Of a stretch of DNA of 18,042 nt, positions 7,568-14,292 are shown piece by piece; position 1 is the stretch's first letter; each line of letters opens with the position of its first letter. This DNA is from CAYLNH01 sp964384625 (GTDB lineage: Bacteria; Verrucomicrobiota; Lentisphaeria; JABSQK01), in NCBI GenBank assembly GCA_964384625.1, contig CAYLNH010000140.1, positions 1-18,042 of the forward strand, in the 5' to 3' direction. The notes under the pieces were generated by a model. The model was not told the origin of the DNA, did not search any database, and worked only from the letters and a program-made list of their open reading frames with translations. The position numbers and the translations under genes were made by a program.

Positions 7568-8373
7568 TTGCACTGCTGACCTGTCGAGGCGTAGGCCCGA
7601 CCTCGCAGGAGGGCGGGACGACGCGCTCGATGGGGTTCACGCACATCGAGCTTCTGGCGTTCCACGGCGTAGCCCAAAGGGCGACCGTGTCCGGCGAAGC
7701 TCTTGAGCGAAGACGGAAGCGCTTGATGAGGTTCACGCTCATCGAGCTTCTGGCGTGCCAAGGCGTAGCTCGCAGAGCGAAGCGCTCAATCAGGTTCACC
7801 TTGATTGAGCTTCTGGTGGTGATCGCAATCATTGCGATTCTGGCGGCTATGCTGCTGCCGGTTCTTGGCCGTGCAAAAGAGACCTCGTTGCGATCGGTCT
7901 GCGCGTCGAACCTGCGGCAGTGGGGGATCATGGCGCACGACTTCGGGAATGACCACGACGGCTACTACCCGAAAGCCTACAGCGGGCAGAGCGGAGAATA
8001 CGGCATTCGCGTACCGGGCATGCTGCTCAATGACGTGGGCGGAAACTACGGGGCCTTCGGTGAACTGACCGGCAGCGACAAGAAGAAGCGAGGGACTTCG
8101 CTGCAGGTCTTCGCGGAATACGGTTTGCCGAAGCCGATGTTCTTCTGTCCCGGCACCCGGGAGTCCGAATACGGCCGCGAACACACCGCCACCAACCACG
8201 GCGCCTGGTCACCGTTCGCCACGATCTGGTACATGTACATGGGCGGCTACCCCGACCGCGGCGCCGACGATCAGTGGTCCGTCGCCCGCTGCAGGAGGTC
8301 CTTGACTGGATCGCCGCCAACAGCCGCTACCGATTCGTCGTCGATCCCGAAATCGACACCGCGCAAACCCTGA
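7537..8373 (+). CDS. Type II pseudopilin with repeated leader motifs, truncated C-terminus
   Basis: The start chosen is ATG 7537, with GGAG at 7525-7528; it overlaps the preceding gene by 31 bases. The 278-residue reading contains the prepilin core F87-TLIELLVVIAIIAIL, followed by the helix LPVLGRAKETSLRSVCASNLRQWGI typical of PVC pseudopilins. R, not G, precedes F87, which is common in this group. Upstream in the same frame are partial copies of the motif at residues 10-19 (LIALLTCRGV), 34-45 (FTHIELLAFHGV) and 66-77 (FTLIELLACQGV). ATG 7726 just before the third copy, with a GGAAG nearby, is a plausible shorter start. After about residue 245 (DDQW) the sequence loses family character and runs out of frame through an STN-like segment, so the gene seems to have lost its end. 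Role: inner-membrane-anchored fibre subunit, possibly tied to secretion or glycan binding. Confidence 0.8.
   Translation: MSGREHVRELIALLTCRGVGPTSQEGGTTRSMGFTHIELLAFHGVAQRATVSGEALERRRKRLMRFTLIELLACQGVARRAKRSIRFTLIELLVVIAIIAILAAMLLPVLGRAKETSLRSVCASNLRQWGIMAHDFGNDHDGYYPKAYSGQSGEYGIRVPGMLLNDVGGNYGAFGELTGSDKKKRGTSLQVFAEYGLPKPMFFCPGTRESEYGREHTATNHGAWSPFATIWYMYMGGYPDRGADDQWSVARCRRSLTGSPPTAATDSSSIPKSTPRKP
7564..7842 (+). repeat. Four in-frame prepilin-motif repeats
   Basis: Degenerate copies start at 7564 (LIALLTCRGV), 7636 (FTHIELLAFHGV) and 7732 (FTLIELLACQGV), before the functional one at 7795. GGTTCAC recurs at 7634, 7730 and 7793, spaced 96 and 63 bases apart, both multiples of three. GGCGTAG recurs at 7588, 7666 and 7762, again in frame (78 and 96 bases). 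Divergence grows with distance from the functional copy, as expected for successive tandem duplication with decay. Confidence 0.85.
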
Positions 8374-8480
8374 CGCTCAGCATCCGGGACGAAGATATGG
8401 ACAGTATTGTCGATGTCCTGGTGCTCGCCTGCGGCTTCCGTTGGCGCCGGCAGGACAACACGATCTACATCGATAACTGA
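8274..8480 (+). pseudogene. STN/secretin N-domain fragment, 5' end lost
   Basis: From about 8286 the frame reads PLQEVLDWIAANSRYRFVVDP, then TLTLSIRDEDMDSIVDVL and ends GFRWRRQDNTIYIDN. This is a clear STN or secretin short N-terminal domain, as found at the start of secretins, TonB-dependent receptors and FecR-type proteins. No signal peptide or ribosome binding site precedes it. The GTG at 8274 is only the first possible start, and it lies inside the 3' part of the pseudopilin in another frame. The stop codon is 17 bases before the ATG of the STN-HEAT-WD40 gene. The best reading is the surviving 3' end of a gene fused by deletion to the pseudopilin. A rearranged gene or an assembly join is also possible. 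Confidence 0.65.
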
Positions 8481-8497
8481 ACAACCTGGAGAGAATC

Positions 8498-11400
8498 ATG
8501 AAACGCCTGCTCTATAGCCTGATTGCCGCTCTGCTGGTCAGCGGCGCGACGTCGGCGCAAGATGCGAAGACAGTCACCCTGACGTTCGACAACACGCCGC
8601 TGGCGACGGCGCTCGCCGAACTCGGCAAGGCCGGCGATATCCGTTTTGCCTATCAGGACGAGCAGCTGCTGGGGGCGCCGGCGGTAACCCGGTCCTTCAC
8701 CGGTCGCGAGGTGCAGGAAGTCCGGCACGAACTCCTGGCGCCGCGCGGTCTGGCGGCAGTGCACTCGAAGGATCCACGGCTCTTCGCCGTGGTCCCGCAG
8801 GACAGCCCGATCGGCATGTGCAAAACCGCCGGCCGCGCCATGCGGATCCTGGGTCGGATGATTCTCAAGATCGACAAGGCGGAGATCAGGGACGGCGAGA
8901 TCGTTGTTCCCGGGTTTGGGACGGACGACGAACGGCGGCTGGTGACCGCCCTCGACGAACTGCAGGCGGTGGAGGACTATTTCAAATTCGTCAGTCTGCC
9001 GCCGCCGCTCGCCAAACGTCTGGGCGAGGCGCGCAAGCTGCTGGCCTCCGCCGATCCCGAAGCCAGGGCCGGTGCGGCCTACGCCCTGCGCCACTGGAAC
9101 ATCTTCGTCACGGCCGGCAATCTCAATATCGGCAGGAAGACGCAATCGCTCAGCATGCTGCCGGCAGCCGACCGCAAGGAGGTCCTGGAACTGGTGGTCG
9201 CGGCACTGAACGACAAGGACCCCCTGGTGCGGGCCGCCTGGCTCTATCTGTTGGGACCGCCGCATCCCGCCAACATCCCCACCGCCGCCGCGACCCGGCT
9301 GCGTCAGGTGGTGATCAACGGCCTGGACGACGACGATCCCCTGATTCGACTCGGCGCCGTGAACTGCCTGCGCCTGCATTCGTGGTTCACGGATGTAGAG
9401 CAGGGCGAGGCGGCAGCCCGACTGAACAAGCTGGCCGAATCCGATCCCTGCGGCGCCGTGCGTCTGTTGGCGGCGAAGAACGCTCCCCTTCTGGTCCCGC
9501 GCAATCGTGAAGCCCACCGCCGGTTGGCGCTGCAACGGATGCAGGACCGCAACCCGATCATCCAGGTCGCGTCCGTTGTCGACGTCCAGCTCGCGCTGCC
9601 GACGCGCCGGCCGGATGACAAACGCATTGAGCAACTCCCGGCGCCGGCACGGGCCTACGCCGATGTCCTCCGGCGGATGCGGGAGGCCGGCCGCAGCCTG
9701 CCGCGACAGGGCGCCGGGGACAAGATCTTCCCGAAGCAGGTCAGGGAATGGCTCCGGTCCGACAATCGCTATCGCCGGCTCTTCGCGGTTGTCGCGATCC
9801 AGAAGAGCGTGCATTTCACGTCCCGCTACCGTCACCGGCAGCACAAGCTGCCCCCGGCCGTCGCGGCGGCCCAGAGCTGGGTCTGCGAACTTGTCAAGAG
9901 CGACTCGCCGATCCTCCAGCGTCAGGCCGTCGAATCCGCCCTCCTGGTCGCCGGCTATCATGTCGGGGGTGGCGAGGAACGCCGTCGCGCCGCCGCCGCT
10001 GCGGTCGCGGAATTGCGGCATCCGGACTGCCGTCGGCGGTTGACCGCACTCAGCGGTATCGTCCGCCACTTGCGCCGCCACGGCTGGGCGATCACGCCGG
10101 ATCTGGCGGCAGCCGGCCGCGAACGGCTGCAGGCGCCGTCTGCCGTCGAACGGATGTACGCCGGTTTGATCTACGGCTGCGTCACGCCGGCCAGGGAGGT
10201 CCTGCCGATTCTCGAGGCAGCCGTAGAACGAAAGGACGAAACGCTGGCGGCGGCGTTGGTCGAGGGGGCTGCCTGGCGCCCCAAATACCTGCGCTACCAC
10301 CCGGATGCCGCGCCCGGCGGCAAGCCTGCAGGCGCCATCGACGAGCGCTTCATCCAGTTCGCGCTGGCGGCCGAGCACACGCGGCTTCAGGCCCGCCTCT
10401 GGTGCGCCACCGATGAAAGTTTCCCCGTAAGTCGAAACAATCTCTACCGACGGATGAACAAAACCGCCGCGGATCGTCTGCTGGACGGCGCCGCGCCGGA
10501 CGCGATGGCCTTCATTCTTTTTGACGCCGGCGTGGCCGGCAAGGTCTACCCGCGCAGTATACCGGCAGAGCGTTACGGGAAGCTCCTGGCGGCGGTCTTG
10601 GACCTGGCCCGTTCAGAAGCCTACAGCGACGCCGTCTGCCGGTTGGTCCGCCGCCGGCTGACGATGAAGTCGTCCTCCTTTCTCACGGACATCAGCCGCC
10701 GCCGGGCGGGGACCGGCTGGGGCGCAGGGGGCAAACGGCAACCGCCCGCGGCGCTGGTCCAGTTGACCAGTCTGGCGTTCCGGCAGACCGACTGGGAAGA
10801 CGCTGCCGAACGAAAGGACGCGCTTGCGGCGCTGACCGTTTTCACCGAAAGCTCCAGCTGGCAGCTTCAGAGCATCCTCGCGCCGGTCATGAAGGACGTC
10901 AAGAACACAATGGCCTATCCGGATGCGCGCCCGCTCCTGGCTGTTCTCGTGAAGACGATCGTGCAGCGGCAGACCGGAGGGGACCGGCTCGATCTCGATG
11001 CGCTCGGCGTCAACGCCATGCAGGAGACGTTGCTTGCCGCGGAAAATGCGGCGAGCAGACTCCCTGTACAGTTGGCGATGATCGAACGCGGTGACGCCGC
11101 CGTGATCAAGACCGTCACCGCCGCCTACAGCCGGGATGAAGTTCCCGCGGCCTTCCACGGCAAACTCTTCCGCTCCCTGCTCCACGCACACAAGCTGGTT
11201 CCGGCCGGGTTTGTCGCCGAAGAACTGCCGAAGTTCGCGAGTAATTCCGAGCGTCCGCTTGAGGCACGGGCTGCCGCCCTCGATCTGCTGGCCAACAGCA
11301 CGGCGCAGCAGGAGTTGTTCGCGGGTTGGGCGACGAAGCACCTCAAGGCGCGCGGTGACTTGACGGCCGCCGTGCTCGGCCATGTTCGGGCGCTTTCTGC

Positions 11401-12931
11401 AGGGACCAACGCCTGGCATAAGAAGAAGGGGGCCACGCCCAACCGCATCATGCCCGGGCAGATCCTGCACGGCCATGTCACCCGTGGAACAACACGCTGG
11501 CAGTTCCGCCGGCAGCAGCAGGCGCCGCCGGCATGGATCAAGCCCCTGGCGACACAGGTCAAAGCCTGTTCGAAGGATGACGAACTCGATGTCCGCGAGC
11601 GCCTGAAAGCCTATCACGCCTACCTCCTTCTGACGCCGGAGACGGCACTCCTCGAGCCGGCGCTCCAGCTTGACACCCAAGGCGTCTACCGCGCCCAGGC
11701 CGCCGGGTCTCTGTTCCAGACAGCTCCGGAAACCGAGGTCTACGCCAAACTCCTGCCGCGCTACGAAACCCTCTCAGACATGGTCAAGGCAAAGCTGGCG
11801 CAATCGGCTATGCGCTCGCCGAAAGCACCGAAGGCCATGGACTTCGTCCGCCGCGTCTTCAACGACGACAAGCTTCGTCGGGACAGAAGGAACTACTACT
11901 TCATCCTGACGACGCCGCCTCTACCCAAGGACAAGACACCGGAGGTGGAAGCTCTCCTCAAAGAACTGAGAGACGACCCGAAGTACGGGCGCTATGCGCG
12001 CTTGGCACTCGGCGAGAAAAACGCGATGCAGACGGCCCGCGGCAAACCCGATCCCGCCCTGAAGCCCAAGGCGAAAGCGGCGCCGCCGCTGCTCAAGACC
12101 GATGAACGCTCGCGCACGCTGGCGGCCGCGCCCGGCTTCCTGCTGATCGGCGGCGGCCGCAAACTCTCCCTCTGGGACGTCGCCGGGGGAAAGACGCTTG
12201 GTCGCTTTCCGGACATGCCGGAGGACGTCTACGCCGTCGCTGTTGGCCCCCGGGCCGAACGCGTCGCCGTTGCTATGCGCAACGGCAAACTCGCTCTGTA
12301 CGATCTCGATTCCGGCAAGCGCGTCCATGAGTTGAAAGGCCACGGAAAAACAGTCTATGCCGTCGCCTTCACGCCCGACGGCAAACAACTGATCAGCGGC
12401 AGTCTCGACGGCAGCGTCCGCGTCTGGGACGTTTCCAGCGGCACGCAAGTGCGACAACTCGACGCCAACAAGGGCGTCCGCACGGTTGCCGTGTCGGCGG
12501 ACGGCAAACTGGTTGCGGCCGGCGACCTCGACCGCAAGGTCTACCTCTGGGACCTGAAGAACGGCAAACTGAAGCACAGCCTGGCCGGCCATCGCTTCGG
12601 CATCCGCGATCTCGCCTTCGACCCCGGCGGCAGGTATGTCGCGTCGGCGTCGGACGATCTCACCGCCAGGGTTTGGAGGGTTGCCTCCGGCAAGTTGCTG
12701 GCAACGTCAAAGGGCCACGCGAGCCTGGTCACCGGCGTCCTCTTCATCTCTGCGGAGCGATTCGTCACCTGCAGTGTTGACGGCAGCATCCGGCAGTGGC
12801 AAACGACGGACGGCAAGGCGGTGGAGCCGCTGAAGAAAGACGCCGGCGAGGTTCTGGCGATCACCCGACTGAAGGACAAGCTCTACTATCTGGAACTGGA
12901 CGGCAGCGTGCGCGTGCTTGACCTGCCGTGA
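8498..12931 (+). CDS. Exported STN-HEAT-WD40 repeat protein
   Basis: The 1477-residue product starts with a signal peptide (likely cleavage after ATSA, residue 20; no lipobox cysteine). GGAG at 8488-8491 is six bases before the ATG. Residues 24-105 form an STN domain (VTLTFDNTPLATALAELGKA, then FAYQDEQLLG and FTGREVQEV). HEAT-type helical repeats follow, clearest at about 183 (DPEARAGAAYALRHW), 237 (DKDPLVRAAWLYLLG), 275 (DDDPLIRLGAVNCLR), 420, 467 and 506. The long middle to about 1170 is helical and may hold more degenerate repeats. Residues 1197-1477 are seven WD40 blades (for example DGSVRVWDVSSG and RKVYLWDLKNG), enough to close one propeller. No enzyme motif is seen. It is probably a periplasmic or surface protein-binding scaffold; STN suggests contact with an outer-membrane receptor, secretin or signalling partner. 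The last gene on this strand before a convergent neighbour, it has no clear terminator. Confidence 0.88.
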   Translation: MKRLLYSLIAALLVSGATSAQDAKTVTLTFDNTPLATALAELGKAGDIRFAYQDEQLLGAPAVTRSFTGREVQEVRHELLAPRGLAAVHSKDPRLFAVVPQDSPIGMCKTAGRAMRILGRMILKIDKAEIRDGEIVVPGFGTDDERRLVTALDELQAVEDYFKFVSLPPPLAKRLGEARKLLASADPEARAGAAYALRHWNIFVTAGNLNIGRKTQSLSMLPAADRKEVLELVVAALNDKDPLVRAAWLYLLGPPHPANIPTAAATRLRQVVINGLDDDDPLIRLGAVNCLRLHSWFTDVEQGEAAARLNKLAESDPCGAVRLLAAKNAPLLVPRNREAHRRLALQRMQDRNPIIQVASVVDVQLALPTRRPDDKRIEQLPAPARAYADVLRRMREAGRSLPRQGAGDKIFPKQVREWLRSDNRYRRLFAVVAIQKSVHFTSRYRHRQHKLPPAVAAAQSWVCELVKSDSPILQRQAVESALLVAGYHVGGGEERRRAAAAAVAELRHPDCRRRLTALSGIVRHLRRHGWAITPDLAAAGRERLQAPSAVERMYAGLIYGCVTPAREVLPILEAAVERKDETLAAALVEGAAWRPKYLRYHPDAAPGGKPAGAIDERFIQFALAAEHTRLQARLWCATDESFPVSRNNLYRRMNKTAADRLLDGAAPDAMAFILFDAGVAGKVYPRSIPAERYGKLLAAVLDLARSEAYSDAVCRLVRRRLTMKSSSFLTDISRRRAGTGWGAGGKRQPPAALVQLTSLAFRQTDWEDAAERKDALAALTVFTESSSWQLQSILAPVMKDVKNTMAYPDARPLLAVLVKTIVQRQTGGDRLDLDALGVNAMQETLLAAENAASRLPVQLAMIERGDAAVIKTVTAAYSRDEVPAAFHGKLFRSLLHAHKLVPAGFVAEELPKFASNSERPLEARAAALDLLANSTAQQELFAGWATKHLKARGDLTAAVLGHVRALSAGTNAWHKKKGATPNRIMPGQILHGHVTRGTTRWQFRRQQQAPPAWIKPLATQVKACSKDDELDVRERLKAYHAYLLLTPETALLEPALQLDTQGVYRAQAAGSLFQTAPETEVYAKLLPRYETLSDMVKAKLAQSAMRSPKAPKAMDFVRRVFNDDKLRRDRRNYYFILTTPPLPKDKTPEVEALLKELRDDPKYGRYARLALGEKNAMQTARGKPDPALKPKAKAAPPLLKTDERSRTLAAAPGFLLIGGGRKLSLWDVAGGKTLGRFPDMPEDVYAVAVGPRAERVAVAMRNGKLALYDLDSGKRVHELKGHGKTVYAVAFTPDGKQLISGSLDGSVRVWDVSSGTQVRQLDANKGVRTVAVSADGKLVAAGDLDRKVYLWDLKNGKLKHSLAGHRFGIRDLAFDPGGRYVASASDDLTARVWRVASGKLLATSKGHASLVTGVLFISAERFVTCSVDGSIRQWQTTDGKAVEPLKKDAGEVLAITRLKDKLYYLELDGSVRVLDLP

Positions 12932-12955
12932 TTGGATCGGTCTTGCGCCGCCGGG

Positions 12956-12974
12956 AATTGGCACAATACTGGCG
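12956..12974 (+). promoter_or_regulatory. Sigma-54-like promoter motif
   Basis: TTGGCACAATACTGGCG at 12958-12974 fits TTGGCAC-N5-TTGC apart from one T to G change in the -12 element, and keeps the invariant GG and GC exactly ten bases apart. Transcription would run rightward, antisense to the nucleoside hydrolase gene, and no convincing protein starts downstream on this strand. A related sequence lies at 14181-14202. It could be a promoter for an antisense RNA or a chance match. Confidence 0.35.
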
Positions 12975-13078
12975 TCCATGAATTCGATCATGGCGTAGCA
13001 GGCGGCGCGGGCGATTTGGAATCCGACGCATCGCCGGGCTGACGCGCGCGACACCACATCCCGAGCTGACGCCACCGG

Positions 13079-14032
13079 CTATGGTCGGCCGCCTGCCGGG
13101 CTCCTGCCGGCGCCGAGGACGGCAAGGAGATGCTTGTGGACCTGGTCTTGGTCGGCGGCGCGGACGACGCGGTGGGGGCCGTCGGGATGCGGTTCGAACG
13201 CCGTCGCCGCCGTGACTTCGTCGTGGTCGAACGGGGCGCCGTCGGGCAGGCGGTGATCAAACAGCCGCAAACGGATCCGGCCGGTTTCGGTCGTGACCAG
13301 GCCCGCGTCGAAAACCATGGAGACGGTCAACGGGTCGGCGAGACCGACGTGGTCCTTGCCTTTGGTTTCATTCCAGCCGCCGCAGGCCGCGCGCACGCCG
13401 TCCATGGTTTCGTCGGCGAAGATCCGCTCCAGTTGCGCCGCCTCCAGCGGCTTTCCCCGAGCCGGCTCGATCGGCACCAGCGTCAGCTGTTCTGCCAAAC
13501 GCTGGAAACAGATCCCCGCCGCCACCGGATCCAGGATGACGTTGCATTCACCCACGGGCCGGTCCGGCGGATAGTCCATGGCGCCGCCCATGCTCACAAC
13601 CGCCTGCAGCAGGCCAACCGCTTCAGGATCCACCAGCAACAGCAACGCCAGGTTGGTGAATTGGCCGATGGTGATCAGGGTGACCTCGTTCGGGTGTTCG
13701 CGGATCACGCGCCGCAGCAGCTCCAGCGCCTGATTGGGTTGGTAGGTGCGCGCCGGCTTCAGGAGGTCCTTGCCCGGCCAGGGCCGGACCGGATTGTGTT
13801 GCCAATAGTGGTTGGCGTAAAGCGGCTGGTCGGCGCCGGCGGCGATCGGGATGTCGGCGCGGCCCAGGCGCGCACAGATGGCGTCCGCCATCGCCGCCCG
13901 CCATTCCGCGTGCAGACCGACGGTGGTGACCCCCAGCAGGTCACAATCGGGCTGGCGCAGCAGGTAGGCCAGGGCGATCGCGTCGTCCGCGTCGGTGCCG
14001 TAGCCGATGTCGGTGTCGAGCAGGATCTTCAT
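13079..14032 (-). CDS. Inosine/uridine-preferring nucleoside hydrolase family protein
   Basis: The 317-residue product matches the whole length of the IU nucleoside hydrolase family, which cleaves the N-glycosidic bond of nucleosides. The calcium-site signature is present as DTDIGYGTDADDAIA (6-20), two residues longer than the common form. GQFTNLAL (123-130), VSMGGAM (146-152) and ECNVILDPVAA (162-172) occupy the positions of the usual GPLTNLA, MGG and N-x-DPEAA segments. ADPLTVS (232-238) supplies the late Asp (D233), but Ala stands where many members have a catalytic His. The ribosome binding site AAGGAAG (complement of 14041-14047) precedes the ATG. No signal peptide, so cytosolic. The last 25 residues are Gly/Pro/Arg-rich. 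It is divergent from the 14293 gene. The substrate is unsure, because the family includes members with altered base specificity. Confidence 0.88.
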   Translation of the reverse strand: MKILLDTDIGYGTDADDAIALAYLLRQPDCDLLGVTTVGLHAEWRAAMADAICARLGRADIPIAAGADQPLYANHYWQHNPVRPWPGKDLLKPARTYQPNQALELLRRVIREHPNEVTLITIGQFTNLALLLLVDPEAVGLLQAVVSMGGAMDYPPDRPVGECNVILDPVAAGICFQRLAEQLTLVPIEPARGKPLEAAQLERIFADETMDGVRAACGGWNETKGKDHVGLADPLTVSMVFDAGLVTTETGRIRLRLFDHRLPDGAPFDHDEVTAATAFEPHPDGPHRVVRAADQDQVHKHLLAVLGAGRSPAGGRP

Positions 14033-14180
14033 TGCCGGATCTTCCTTTGCTCCTTCGTCGACTCTCGCGGAGTCGGGTTTCCCATAACGTAATGCAATGT
14101 TGCGGTTTTGCTTTGCTCCGCGCCGCGGAATCCTGAACCTGCCGCCTTCTATTCATTAAATGATAGCCCTTGATTTTGCC

Positions 14181-14202
14181 CGGAAATTGGCAATATTCTG
14201 GA
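14181..14202 (+). promoter_or_regulatory. CCGGAAATTGGCA motif between divergent genes
   Basis: CGGAAATTGGCA followed by ATATTCTGG repeats the sequence at 12952-12972 with few changes, in the same orientation. It keeps the TTGGCA part of the sigma-54-like motif but lacks GC at -12. TTGCC at 14176-14180 and GGCAA at 14189-14193 form an inverted repeat across it, so it may be a protein-binding site and not a promoter. The rest of the 260-bp gap between the divergent genes shows only the palindrome at 14233. Confidence 0.3.
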
Positions 14203-14232
14203 ACTGGAGGGCGGTTTAAGGGGTCAATATAC

Positions 14233-14251
14233 AAAGTTACTAGATAACTTT
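14233..14251. promoter_or_regulatory. Operator-like palindrome AAAGTTACTAGATAACTTT
   Basis: AAAGTTA and TAACTTT form a perfect 7-bp inverted repeat around CTAGA, in an AT-rich pocket of an otherwise GC-rich region. The centre lies about 50 bases before the ATG at 14293. The size and symmetry suit a dimeric repressor of the LacI, GntR or MarR kind, but no regulator gene is in the window. It could instead act as an RNA hairpin in the leader. Confidence 0.45.
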
Positions 14252-14292
14252 ATGTATGCAGACGGCTGCGACGGCGGCCCGGACAAGGTTTG

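Noticed and set aside
8465..10378. Minus-strand open frame of 637 codons over the STN-HEAT region
   Set aside because: Codon-bias shadow; the plus strand has signal peptide, STN and HEAT repeats.
12975..12999. Small hairpin CATGA/TCATG after the WD40 gene as terminator
   Set aside because: Only a 5-bp AT-rich stem with no T run; too weak to support.
13130..14092. Plus-strand open frame of 320 codons opposite the nucleoside hydrolase gene
   Set aside because: It has no recognisable domains and a composition typical of an antisense frame, whereas the minus strand matches a family over its whole length. It lies downstream of the sigma-54-like motif, so an antisense RNA, but not this protein, remains possible.
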